From: an uncultured Desulfuromonadales bacterium
GTDB lineage: Bacteria > Desulfobacterota > Desulfuromonadia > Desulfuromonadales > Geopsychrobacteraceae
Length of the DNA: 35,543 nucleotides
Assembly: GCA_947259685.1 (NCBI GenBank)
Contig: CAMYNC010000016.1
Location: 1 to 35,543 of the forward strand
Direction: 5' to 3'
A model generated the notes under the pieces. The model was not told where the DNA came from, did not search any database, and saw only the letters and a program-made list of their open reading frames with translations. The translations under genes were made by a program, and so were the position numbers. Shown here piece by piece: positions 23,960 to 31,992 of the stretch. How positions within the stretch are numbered: the first letter of the stretch is position 1; each line of letters starts with the position of its first letter.

Positions 23960-24417
23960 TGATGCCTCCCCGCACCACAAGATTTGGCCCCCGGTATCTG
24001 GAGTGCCTGAATCAAGCTCATTATCAGAATATCGACATCCAGGATAGCGAAGATATTCTGCTGGTAGTTAAATTCACCAGATTTGGCTGTCGCGTTCATT
24101 TCTGCAGAAAAACTAATCTGCCCTTTTGTTTCTGGAACAATGCCGACAGTCGCATCAGCCGGCAAAGCGATCATGCCTGCTTCAGATTCCATCAGCACGG
24201 CATATTCAGCAAGAGAACCCGCAGCACCATGCTTAAACAGCAACTCATGCAGATTAAGCAGCGGCACCAGGCGTGCATCATCAACCAGAACCGACATCAC
24301 TCCATGCGGCAGCTTCGGCAATAAAAAGCAACGAGAATGATGCTTTATCCGAAGCAAACGGGACAAAGGCACCGCATAACAGAATCCCGCAAACTGAAAC
24401 AGGCCAAGCCGGCTCAA
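23956..24417 (-). CDS. CheW-like protein (first of two, atypical)
   Basis: 153 residues with a CheW-type beta-sheet pattern: FQFAGFCYAVPLSRLLRIKH at the start, a VMSVLVDDARLVPLLNLHELL middle, and AVLMESEAGMIALPADATVGIV. Such proteins link receptors to CheA kinases. The match to canonical CheW is weak, so the name rests partly on the neighbouring gene. It starts at TTG, overlapping the stop of the upstream CheW gene (TTGA), and its own TGA overlaps the ATG of the receiver protein, so all three are translationally coupled. Confidence 0.65.
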   Translation of the reverse strand: MSRLGLFQFAGFCYAVPLSRLLRIKHHSRCFLLPKLPHGVMSVLVDDARLVPLLNLHELLFKHGAAGSLAEYAVLMESEAGMIALPADATVGIVPETKGQISFSAEMNATAKSGEFNYQQNIFAILDVDILIMSLIQALQIPGAKSCGAGRHQ

Positions 24418-24866
24418 ACGATTTCCCCCAAGGAACCGTAGTAATGCTGGGGCTCAAATACAATGAACAGCTCCTGGTCAAGGAGCAAAACCTTCTGGTA
24501 ATATTTGCTCAAAGCCTCTTTCAGCAACGGGGGAAATTCGCAGTCGCGGAACTTTTCCCCAGAACTGATCCCACCGATCTGATCGACCAGCAGGCCCCAA
24601 TTCCCTTCCGAACTGTTCAAGACCAAGACAACTTTTTCCTTAAACGGCACTGTCGAGATGACATCCAGACGGATTGTCGGATCGACAACCGGGATGCGGG
24701 TCTGTCGAAAATGCAAGGCCCCAATGATGCCAAGAGGCAAATCGCTGCGCGACAAATCGAGGTCGTCGGCAAGCTGTTCGCGGATCTCCACCACACTAGC
24801 CAAATCCAGAACGAAGCCGATTTCATCCAACCGAAAGACTAATTGCCTGTCAGCAATACCGTCCAT
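24414..24866 (-). CDS. CheW-like scaffold protein
   Basis: 150 residues with the CheW fold: RQLVFRLDEIGFVLDLASVVEI at the N-terminus, LGIIGALHFRQTRIPVVDPTIRL in the middle and VVLVLNSSEGNWGLLVDQIGGI later. It is expected to couple a receptor to a histidine kinase, but no CheA, receptor or methylation gene lies in the window. I prefer ATG 24866. A TTG at 24899 would add 11 residues of unlikely sequence. It is first of a three-gene coupled set, CheW, CheW-like and acidic receiver protein. Confidence 0.8.
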   Translation of the reverse strand: MDGIADRQLVFRLDEIGFVLDLASVVEIREQLADDLDLSRSDLPLGIIGALHFRQTRIPVVDPTIRLDVISTVPFKEKVVLVLNSSEGNWGLLVDQIGGISSGEKFRDCEFPPLLKEALSKYYQKVLLLDQELFIVFEPQHYYGSLGEIV

Positions 24867-24980
24867 AGCACCTGCACAGCAAAACCTCCCTACCGCCAAC
24901 TACAAATTGGCTCCAAAATTATCATAGAGAATTCTAACTGTCAAGATCTTCCCTAGGGAAATTCAATAAGTTACCATACA

Positions 24981-26021
24981 TCAAACAGCCCTCCAAGGCT
25001 GCGGAAGAAACAGTTGCCGATACAGGGACACAGCGAACCGATCAGTCATCCCCGCGATGAAGTCGGCCACCGAGACCTCCAGGTCGTCACCTGCAAGGCG
25101 TCGTCCCCCATGCTCTAGAAAAACTGCTTCGTTGTCCATAAAATAAAGAAAAAGTTCCCGTAACAGGTGGGATGCCTTGACAAAGTCAGCATGCACCCGG
25201 TCGGAGCGATAGACATGCGTAAACAGCCAGCTGCGTAAGGCGCGAATCACCTGATCCATCTCAGCGGAGATCCGAATCGCTTGCCCACCAGAGGCCAACG
25301 TAGATTCCAGCAGATCTCGTACCATGCGATCAATCCGCTGGGAATGCTGCAAACCGATAACTTGCGAAATATCCCTGGGGACATCCCGCCGTCCGATGAC
25401 CCCACCACGAATAGCATCATCCAGATCATGGCTGACGTATGCAATAATATCCGCCAAACGAACCACCTGTCCTTCCAGAGTACAGGCGCTAGCCGCGGGC
25501 CCAGGCGACAATAGTCCGCCTTGCCCTTTTGAGTGTTTAAGGATTCCATCCCGCACTTCATAAGTCAGATTCAACCCACGGCCGTCCTTTTCCAACAAAT
25601 CAACAACCCGCAAACTCTGCCGAACATGGTGAAACCCACCAGGAACAAGTTCATCGAGCAGACGCTCTCCAGCATGGCCGAAAGGAGTATGACCAAGATC
25701 ATGCCCCAAGGCAATCGCCTCGGTGAGATCTTCATTAAGCCGCAAAGCACGGGCAATGGTCCTGGCAACTTGAGACACTTCAAGCGTGTGAGTTAACCGG
25801 GTGCGATAATGATCTCCTTCAGGAGATAAAAAAACTTGGGTTTTATACTTCAGCCGTCGAAATGATTTACAATGCAAAATCCGATCACGATCATGTTGAA
25901 AGACTGTGCGGATAGAGCAGGTTTTTCCTTCAACCTCTCGCCCTCGTGACTGAATACTCCGGCACGCAGAGTCGGCAAGAGTATCAAGCTCACGTTGTTC
26001 GATAGTTTCTCTGATGCTCAT
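24981..26021 (-). CDS. dgt: Deoxyguanosinetriphosphate triphosphohydrolase-like HD hydrolase
   Basis: 346 residues. Members hydrolyse dNTPs to the deoxynucleoside plus triphosphate and help set dNTP pools. Typical blocks are FQHDRDRILHCKSFRRLKYKTQVF, the metal-binding RLTHTLEVSQVAR and the HD motif IALGHDLGHTPFGHAGE, then DDLDDAIRGG. The length fits the short dGTPase-like type and not the 505-residue E. coli enzyme. GGAG lies eight bases before the ATG. It is about 115 bases upstream of the CheW pair. The intervening sequence contains only a 12-base TTCCCTAGGGAA palindrome. Confidence 0.92.
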   Translation of the reverse strand: MSIRETIEQRELDTLADSACRSIQSRGREVEGKTCSIRTVFQHDRDRILHCKSFRRLKYKTQVFLSPEGDHYRTRLTHTLEVSQVARTIARALRLNEDLTEAIALGHDLGHTPFGHAGERLLDELVPGGFHHVRQSLRVVDLLEKDGRGLNLTYEVRDGILKHSKGQGGLLSPGPAASACTLEGQVVRLADIIAYVSHDLDDAIRGGVIGRRDVPRDISQVIGLQHSQRIDRMVRDLLESTLASGGQAIRISAEMDQVIRALRSWLFTHVYRSDRVHADFVKASHLLRELFLYFMDNEAVFLEHGGRRLAGDDLEVSVADFIAGMTDRFAVSLYRQLFLPQPWRAV

Positions 26022-26158
26022 AAACCAACTCCAAATGCTTATCGCTCATCAATAATCTTGCCATTTTCAAGTTTTTTTATTGTTAATCTTTTTATATATG
26101 TTATCTAAGTAGGATAAAGATAAATTTTTTACTTAATATAGCAATTTAAAATTTCTTC

Positions 26159-26187
26159 TTGATTTCATTTAGTATACACACTAAAAA
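26159..26187 (+). promoter_or_regulatory. Promoter of the MucR gene with embedded operator
   Basis: TTGATT (26159-26164) and TAAAAA (26182-26187) are 17 bases apart. The spacer holds a perfect inverted repeat, TTTAGT-N6-ACTAAA (26168-26185), that reaches into the -10 box. A repressor bound here would block the promoter. MucR/Ros proteins commonly repress their own genes, so autoregulation is a reasonable inference. The remaining 26022-26158 sequence is AT-rich and probably holds the divergent dgt promoter. Confidence 0.45.
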
Positions 26188-26264
26188 GGCACCTTATGTT
26201 ACAGCAGGAGGGGATGCTTTTTAGACGATCACTTTAAACATCCATCCCTACAGGAGAAAAAAAC

Positions 26265-26690
26265 ATGGCAACAATTATGGAAAAGGCTGCTGAGATTATT
26301 GCTGCTCACGCATCCACTACCCCAATGTCAAAAGAAGAGCTAATTTTGGAACTGAGCGAGGTCCATGCAGCCCTTTCCGCGCTGGAAAAAGGCGAGGCTG
26401 TTGCAACAACCGAAACAGCTGGAGATACCCCGGCAGTCTCCCGAAAAAAGGCCTTCGGTAAAGATAAAATCTATTGCATGATCTGCGGCAAAGGTTTCAA
26501 GACCCTCTCCCGCCACCTAAAAACCTCCCATGAAATGACTGCTTCGGAATACCGCAAGCAGTTCGATATTCCACGCAGTCAGTCGCTGGCAGCCAAAGCC
26601 TATTCCGAGCGTCGCCGACAAATGGCGGTCGATCGGGGCCTGGCAGACAACCTGGCGAAAGCCCGGGCGGCGAAAAGCAAAAAGAAGTAA
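26265..26690 (+). CDS. Ros/MucR-family zinc-finger transcriptional regulator
   Basis: 141 residues. The N-terminal helical part (1-45, including ELILELSEVHAALSALEKGE) probably mediates oligomerisation. A single zinc finger of prokaryotic type follows: C71-x2-C74-x9-H84-x4-H89 within CMICGKGFKTLSRHLKTSH, then EYRKQFDIP. The C-terminus is a basic tail (KARAAKSKKK). Such proteins bind AT-rich DNA, often acting as global repressors and on their own promoter. GGAG lies nine bases before the ATG. It is a single gene ending at a very strong terminator. Confidence 0.9.
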   Translation: MATIMEKAAEIIAAHASTTPMSKEELILELSEVHAALSALEKGEAVATTETAGDTPAVSRKKAFGKDKIYCMICGKGFKTLSRHLKTSHEMTASEYRKQFDIPRSQSLAAKAYSERRRQMAVDRGLADNLAKARAAKSKKK

Positions 26691-26713
26691 GCTTTGCGAC
26701 CAGAATAGCTAAA

Positions 26714-26763
26714 ACAACAAACAGTAAAGGCGACCTTCCGAGGTCGCCTTTACTGTTTGTTGT
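26714..26763. terminator. Bidirectional terminator with 23-bp perfect stem
   Basis: The two arms (26714-26736 and 26741-26763) are perfectly complementary over 23 bases around a TCCG loop. The core is AAAGGCGACCT/AGGTCGCCTTT. It lies between the convergent MucR and DUF2914 genes and starts 24 bases after the former stop and nine bases after the latter. Confidence 0.88.
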
Positions 26764-26771
26764 CGATATAT

Positions 26772-27158
26772 TTATTCAAGAGTAAACGGAATTTCGTAGA
26801 GCAGCTGTTGATCTTCATCAAGAATTTGCACCCGCCACTGCCCTGCCCATTGTGGCAGAAAACGCTTTGAGGAATAAGTTCGCCAGTTACTCGAGCGCAC
26901 CGGCAGATCCACCCTGGCGAGTTCGTCATCCTGATACAGCCAGACATGGGTCACTTGAGTGTCTTCCTGAGCACCAACAATCCTGGAAAAACAAAATAGT
27001 TTACCGTAATCGGCCGGATAGGAGTCGATGCTATCAACCGGCATCTGCTCAGCAATAGCAGTGGTAATCCTGGCGTCTTCAACCAGAAGGTCAGTCGCCC
27101 AGACCCAGGTGCCAGGCAAGGCCATCGCAACCAAAATCAGTAGTACTCTCTTTACCAT
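26772..27158 (-). CDS. Exported DUF2914-domain protein
   Basis: 128 residues. A signal peptide (MVKRVLLILVAMALPGTWVWA) is followed by a single DUF2914 domain recognised by FCFSRIVGAQEDTQVTHVWLY, ARVDLPVRSSNWRTYSSKR and QWRVQILDEDQQLLYE. The function of the domain is unknown. The pattern looks like a small beta-sandwich that could bind a ligand outside the inner membrane. The ATG at 27158 has GAGG nine bases upstream. A further in-frame ATG at 27173 has no site. It lies about 50 bases downstream of deoB and may be part of that transcript. Confidence 0.82.
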   Translation of the reverse strand: MVKRVLLILVAMALPGTWVWATDLLVEDARITTAIAEQMPVDSIDSYPADYGKLFCFSRIVGAQEDTQVTHVWLYQDDELARVDLPVRSSNWRTYSSKRFLPQWAGQWRVQILDEDQQLLYEIPFTLE

Positions 27159-27206
27159 AGGATTTTCCCTCATCAGGCATTAGTTGAATACCGATACTCT
27201 CACAAT

Positions 27207-28376
27207 TCATCCCGTAAGTTCACTTAGAAAGCTCTTTCCATACCGTTTGGGAATTTGGAAAAACTCCTCGATAGTCGCAGCAACATCGGCAAAAGACTGC
27301 CGGGTTGCAAGCTTGCTCCCCTGAGCCAGAAACTGCCCCCAAACCAATAAAGGGACATATTCCCGACTGTGATCGGTTCCGGCGGTGGTTGGATCACAAC
27401 CATGGTCGGCAGTAACGATCAAAAGGTCTTCTGCACCAAGTCGAGAGTAGAGCTGGGGCAACCAGCGATCAAATTCTTCTAAGGCCGTGGCAAAACCAAG
27501 GGCGTCTAAACGATGCCCGTAAAGCATATCAAAATCGACCAGATTGCTCATGATTAGGCCCACACTTACCTGATCCAGCGCCCGCAGGGTTTCGGCCATC
27601 CCATGATGATTATCGCTGGTTGGCAAAGAAATGTCCAAGCCTTGTCCACTGAACAGGTCATGGATCTTGCCGACCCCGCAGGTCGTTATCCCATGCTGCT
27701 GCAGCCGATCCAACAAGGTTGGCTCGGGAGGTGCCTGGGGAAAATCATGTCGACCGGTGGTGCGCCTGAAGTTGCTGGCACTCTCGCCGACAAATGGCCG
27801 CGCAATCACCCGACAAACATTGTATGGCAGGAGCATTTTTTCAACCGCGCGGCAGAGTCGATACAGCTGGCCTGGAGAGATAATCCGCTCATGGGCGGCA
27901 ATTTGGAAGACCGAATCACTGCTGGTATAGACAATCGGCCGACCCGTTCGCAGATGTTCCGCTCCTAACTGCCGAAGGATATCGGTTCCACTGGCGGCAA
28001 TATTGCCAAGCGGCCGGCAACCGGAAAGCTTGGAAAACTGAACAATAATCTCCTCTGGAAACCCTTGAGGAAAGGTTTGAAAGGCCTGCTGCAGCCTTAC
28101 ACCGGCCAGCTCCCAGTGACCGGTGACCGAATCCTTTCCGGGACTCTGCTCAATCATCCGGCCATAGCCAGCTTGCGGATCACTGACCGCCGGAACACCG
28201 GCAATTTCAGCCAGATGTCCAAGTCCAAGCTCGGCCAGATTCGGCAGCTGCAAGCCACCTGCAGCCTCAGCAACGTGCGGCAGGGTTGCCGCCGTAGCAT
28301 CGCCATAGACTTCGGCATCAGGCAAAGCGCCGATGCCGACCCCATCTAGAACAATCAAAACAACCCGCCTGGCCAT
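27207..28376 (-). CDS. deoB: Phosphopentomutase
   Basis: Interconverts (deoxy)ribose-1-phosphate and -5-phosphate in nucleoside salvage and breakdown. It belongs to the alkaline phosphatase superfamily, with two manganese sites built from VLDGVGIGALPDA, DNHHGMAETL, TADHGCDPTTAGTDHSREYVPLL and an active-site threonine in KDSVTGHWE. It is 389 residues, the normal length. I start at ATG 28376, which overlaps the deoC stop as TGATG. An upstream in-frame ATG at 28409 would add 11 residues lying inside deoC. It works directly before deoxyribose-phosphate aldolase, encoded by the upstream gene. Confidence 0.95.
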   Translation of the reverse strand: MARRVVLIVLDGVGIGALPDAEVYGDATAATLPHVAEAAGGLQLPNLAELGLGHLAEIAGVPAVSDPQAGYGRMIEQSPGKDSVTGHWELAGVRLQQAFQTFPQGFPEEIIVQFSKLSGCRPLGNIAASGTDILRQLGAEHLRTGRPIVYTSSDSVFQIAAHERIISPGQLYRLCRAVEKMLLPYNVCRVIARPFVGESASNFRRTTGRHDFPQAPPEPTLLDRLQQHGITTCGVGKIHDLFSGQGLDISLPTSDNHHGMAETLRALDQVSVGLIMSNLVDFDMLYGHRLDALGFATALEEFDRWLPQLYSRLGAEDLLIVTADHGCDPTTAGTDHSREYVPLLVWGQFLAQGSKLATRQSFADVAATIEEFFQIPKRYGKSFLSELTG

Positions 28377-29050
28377 CAGCGCTGCGCCGCTCCATGACGC
28401 TGCTGCCATTGTTTGACAATCGTCAGCCCTGCGCTGCTACCGATGCGGCTAGCACCAGCAGCCAGCAGCGCCTGACAAAGGTCAAGATCGCGGATCCCAC
28501 CAGCGGCCTTGACCCCGATCCGGCCACTAGCCACTTTGGCCAGCAATTCAACATCGGCCAGCTGGGCCCCCGAAGGTCCGAATCCGGTCGAAGTTTTTAC
28601 ATAAGCCGCACCGGCTTGAACTACCAGTTCTGTAACGTTTTCCATCTGCCTTGCAGAAAGATAACAGCATTCGATAATGACCTTGACCTTGGCTTCAGCA
28701 GCGGCCAGGACGACCTGGGCAATCTCTTCTTCAACCTGGCCAAAACGCCCTTCGAGCAATTGACCGAGCCAGATGACCATATCGATCTCTTGGGCTCCAG
28801 CGGCAACCTGCTCCAGCGTCTCCTGAATTTTTTGCCGCAGCGAGTTGTAGCCGCAAGGGAAGCCGACTACGCTACCGACCCTGACCTCAGAACCATACAG
28901 GCAATCAGCAGCGAGAGAGACAAACGCCGGTGGGATGCAAACCGAGGCGAAGCCGGCTTCAACAGCTTCTTCGCAAAGGGTCTGAATCTGGTTTGAGGTG
29001 GCATCCGGTCTGAGCAGGGTATGATCGATAAAAGCTGCGGGATTTTCCAT
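28376..29050 (-). CDS. deoC: Deoxyribose-phosphate aldolase
   Basis: Splits 2-deoxyribose-5-phosphate into acetaldehyde and glyceraldehyde-3-phosphate. It is a TIM barrel with Schiff-base K152 in AAYVKTSTGFGPSG, a second lysine K181 in IGVKAAGGIRD and D90 in EIDMVIWLG. The canonical DMVINIGALK segment is altered to DMVIWLGQLLEG, so the lysine normally found there is missing. I choose ATG 29050, which puts IDHTLLRPDA at the usual distance from the N-terminus and leaves a 10-base gap after argJ. ATG 29092 would add 14 residues and overlap argJ. Neither start has a clear ribosome-binding site. It is coupled to deoB. Confidence 0.92.
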   Translation of the reverse strand: MENPAAFIDHTLLRPDATSNQIQTLCEEAVEAGFASVCIPPAFVSLAADCLYGSEVRVGSVVGFPCGYNSLRQKIQETLEQVAAGAQEIDMVIWLGQLLEGRFGQVEEEIAQVVLAAAEAKVKVIIECCYLSARQMENVTELVVQAGAAYVKTSTGFGPSGAQLADVELLAKVASGRIGVKAAGGIRDLDLCQALLAAGASRIGSSAGLTIVKQWQQRHGAAQR

Positions 29051-29060
29051 CGAAACCAGA

Positions 29061-30254
29061 TCAGGTGCGGTAATCGGCGTTAATCTTGACATACTCGTAA
29101 GTCAGATCGGAGGTGTAATAACTAGCCTCCCCACTGCCCTGATTCAGGTTGACGGTCACGGTAAACTCATCCAACTTAAGCACTTCGGACGCTTCCGCTT
29201 CATCCTCCGGACCGGTTGACAGGCCGTTACGCGCTACCGGAATCTGATTGAAACTGATATCGATCCGTTCCTGATCAACCTCGATACCGGAATAGCCAAC
29301 CGCGGCAATAATCCGCCCCCAGTTGGCATCTTCCCCGAAAAATGCCGTCTTCACCAGTTCGGAAGTTGCCACAGAGCAGGCTGCGGTTCTGGCCTGCTGC
29401 TCATCGGCTGCACCAACCAACCGAATCTGCACCAGCTTGGTTGCGCCCTCACCATCCCGCACAATCATCTTTGCCAGGTCAAGCAGGACCCGATCTAATG
29501 CGCGGCAGAATTCATCACCGGCCTCCGTCCCCTCGACAATCGGCTCCAACTGGCTGGCCCCGTTGGCCAGTAGCAGAACCATATCGTTAGTGGAGGTGTC
29601 GCCATCGACGGTAATTGAATTGAAACTTTTCTCCACCGCGCGATTCAGGGCCGTTTGCAGCAGCGCTGGTGAAACTTCGGCATCGGTCAGGACAAAACCA
29701 AGCATGGTCGCCATATTGGGATGAATCATCCCCGCCCCCTTAGCCAGGCCGAGAATACTGTATTCGCCACCGGCCAACCGGCAGCGAGCCGAAGCAACCT
29801 TGGAAAAAGCATCCGTGGTCATGATCGCTTCGGCAACCTGCGAAGCCTGATCACTGGCCAGCTGTTCTGTTAACTGCGGGATGCCCTTTATAAAGGGATC
29901 CAAAGGCATTTGCACGCCGATCACCCCGGTGGAGGCCAGGGCAATCAAATCCTCGGCGAGCCCCAACGACTCAGCCAGCAATTCACTGGTTTTGGCCGCC
30001 AGTTGCAAGCCAGGCTGACCGGTACAGGCGTTAGCATTGCCACTATTAATCAAAACCGCTTGGCAGCACCCTGTCGCGATGCGCGGCTTGGTCAACTGCA
30101 AGGGGGCGGCGATCACCTTGTTCAATGTGAAGGTCGCGGCCGCGGCCGCCGGCTGTTCCGAGCAAATCAGGGCCAGGTCCAGCTTTCCGGATTTTTTTAT
30201 ACCACTGGCAATCCCAGCAAACCGGAAGCCAGCAGGAATATCAATATGACTCAT
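29061..30254 (-). CDS. argJ: Glutamate N-acetyltransferase / ornithine acetyltransferase
   Basis: Recycles the acetyl group from N-acetylornithine to glutamate in arginine synthesis and may also start the pathway with acetyl-CoA. The precursor cuts itself between A182 and T183 in GAGMIHPNMATMLGFVL, making T183 the nucleophile of the beta chain. VLINSGNANACTGQPGL and VDGDTSTND are also typical. It is 397 residues long, three bases downstream of the histidine-kinase gene, with AAGG eight bases before the ATG. No other arginine genes are nearby. Confidence 0.95.
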   Translation of the reverse strand: MSHIDIPAGFRFAGIASGIKKSGKLDLALICSEQPAAAAATFTLNKVIAAPLQLTKPRIATGCCQAVLINSGNANACTGQPGLQLAAKTSELLAESLGLAEDLIALASTGVIGVQMPLDPFIKGIPQLTEQLASDQASQVAEAIMTTDAFSKVASARCRLAGGEYSILGLAKGAGMIHPNMATMLGFVLTDAEVSPALLQTALNRAVEKSFNSITVDGDTSTNDMVLLLANGASQLEPIVEGTEAGDEFCRALDRVLLDLAKMIVRDGEGATKLVQIRLVGAADEQQARTAACSVATSELVKTAFFGEDANWGRIIAAVGYSGIEVDQERIDISFNQIPVARNGLSTGPEDEAEASEVLKLDEFTVTVNLNQGSGEASYYTSDLTYEYVKINADYRT

Positions 30255-30257
30255 CAG

Positions 30258-31964
30258 CTAAGCCTTCAAGAGATTATAAGTCTGTTCGGTCGGCAATAAC
30301 ATGCCGAAGCAGGTTCCCTCACCCTCGACCGGCTCGAGGAAAATATCCCCCTTCATCCGATCGATAACCACCTTGACCAGGGCCAGACCGATGCCGACTC
30401 CATGGGGTTTTTCGGTATCAATATCACCTAATTGTGTATACGAGTTAAAAATCGTCTCCCGCGCATCGAGCGGGATGCTGTGGCCATTATTGAAAACCTG
30501 CAGATAAACGTATTCCAGGTCATCATGCAGACAGGTCTCTGCCTTGACCTTGACAGTGCCGCCATCGCAATTGAACTTCACAGCGTTATCAATCAGCGCA
30601 TTGAAAGCCATGCCGAACTTTTCCTGATCACCATACACCTCGGGCAGATCATCCTGAATATCGATATCGGTGCTGATCTGCCGATCAAGCATTTTTTTGC
30701 TGTAGTATTGAAAGGAATCGGCAATCGACCAGGGCACCCCGAACGATTTCCAACGCCAGATCTCCCGCTCCGATTCAATGGAGAACAACCGCAGCATGCC
30801 GGTGATTAATTTTTCCAGGTTTTCCCCTTCTTCACGAACCTGTCCCAGGTAATCTTTAAAATCCTCTTCGGACAACCGGGAGAAGAAGGTCAGCGCCAGA
30901 TCGACATAGCCCATGATCGAGGTCAACGGGGTCTTTAATTCGTGAGACAGGTTGCAGACCAAGCGGGTTCTGGCCCGGTTCATACGCACCAGATCTTCGT
31001 TGGTCCGCTCCAGGGTTAAAGCCTGCTGGCGCAGATGGTTGACCAATTTGAAGTTTTCCATCGCCAAGGAAACCTGATTGGAAATGGCCACCAACAGCTC
31101 CTGATCCTCAATATCAAAGGGTTCCCCGGAGCGCTTGTTGTTGACATTGATAACCCCGACGATTTCATCGCGAATCTGGATCGGCACCGACAGCAACGAC
31201 TGATCCTTGTAGCGTTGAGCACCTACCGGGCCAGCACTTTTAAACCGGCTATCCTGAGCAATATTTGAGATCAAAACAGGTTCGCGAGTCGCCAGAACAT
31301 GGCCAGAAATACCCTCCCCGCTGGCAACCCGGACCGAACTGATAATACTGTCAGAAAGTCCCCGTGCCGAGGCGATATGCAGCAGATCATCCTCCTTGAC
31401 CAACATCAGGGATGCCACTTCAACGCCAGCTGAATGAACAATGGAATCGAGAATCTGATCGAAAAGCTCTTGCAGATCACTTCCGGAACTGGCGGTTTCA
31501 CCGATCTGCTTCAGCAACACCAGGTCGGTCATCCGCCGCTGTGCCTCCAGCCGCGCCTGGCTCTGATTGACCGCATGGTGATAGGCATCCAGGCCTTGTT
31601 TGACCGCCTCCAGTACCTCTTCCTGGGAAAACGGCTTAACCAGGTAATCGAGAGCTCGTTCCCGCAGCACCTGCCGGGCGACATCGAAATCCTGCTGCCC
31701 GGAGATCATAATCACCTGAATATCTGCAGTGTGCTGCTTGATCATCCGCAACACCTCAACGCCGTGGATGTCGGGCAGGGAGACATCGCAGAACACCAAC
31801 CCGACGCTTTCCCGATCAAGGATTTCGGTGACTTTTGCTCCCAATTCAGAGCGCAGAACCCGGTAATTCTGACTTTCCAGAATATCCTGAAGCAAATCAA
31901 GAATCAGAGGAACATCGTCAACCAGAAGAACGGCCGGGGTTTGCTGATCAAGCTGCTCGGTCAT
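30258..31964 (-). CDS. REC-GAF-histidine kinase hybrid (cytoplasmic)
   Basis: 568 residues without membrane segments. The receiver domain (about 10-125) has phospho-accepting D60 in LVFCDVSLPDI and K110 in YLVKPF. A GAF domain (about 150-305) includes LLSVPIQIRDEIVGVINVNN. The dimerisation domain has H341 in NLSHELKTPLTSIMGY. The ATPase domain has NALIDNAVKFN and GVGIGLALVKVVI, but its G1 box reads NNGHSIP in place of DxGxGxP, so nucleotide binding may be weak. Receiver first and kinase second is a common design for phosphorelay or receptor-independent sensing. ATG 31964 is preferred over the adjacent TTG. It lies 28 bases after secA and three before argJ. Confidence 0.88.
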   Translation of the reverse strand: MTEQLDQQTPAVLLVDDVPLILDLLQDILESQNYRVLRSELGAKVTEILDRESVGLVFCDVSLPDIHGVEVLRMIKQHTADIQVIMISGQQDFDVARQVLRERALDYLVKPFSQEEVLEAVKQGLDAYHHAVNQSQARLEAQRRMTDLVLLKQIGETASSGSDLQELFDQILDSIVHSAGVEVASLMLVKEDDLLHIASARGLSDSIISSVRVASGEGISGHVLATREPVLISNIAQDSRFKSAGPVGAQRYKDQSLLSVPIQIRDEIVGVINVNNKRSGEPFDIEDQELLVAISNQVSLAMENFKLVNHLRQQALTLERTNEDLVRMNRARTRLVCNLSHELKTPLTSIMGYVDLALTFFSRLSEEDFKDYLGQVREEGENLEKLITGMLRLFSIESEREIWRWKSFGVPWSIADSFQYYSKKMLDRQISTDIDIQDDLPEVYGDQEKFGMAFNALIDNAVKFNCDGGTVKVKAETCLHDDLEYVYLQVFNNGHSIPLDARETIFNSYTQLGDIDTEKPHGVGIGLALVKVVIDRMKGDIFLEPVEGEGTCFGMLLPTEQTYNLLKA

Positions 31965-31992
31965 CAATATTCAACCTGTCTGTGGTGGCGTC

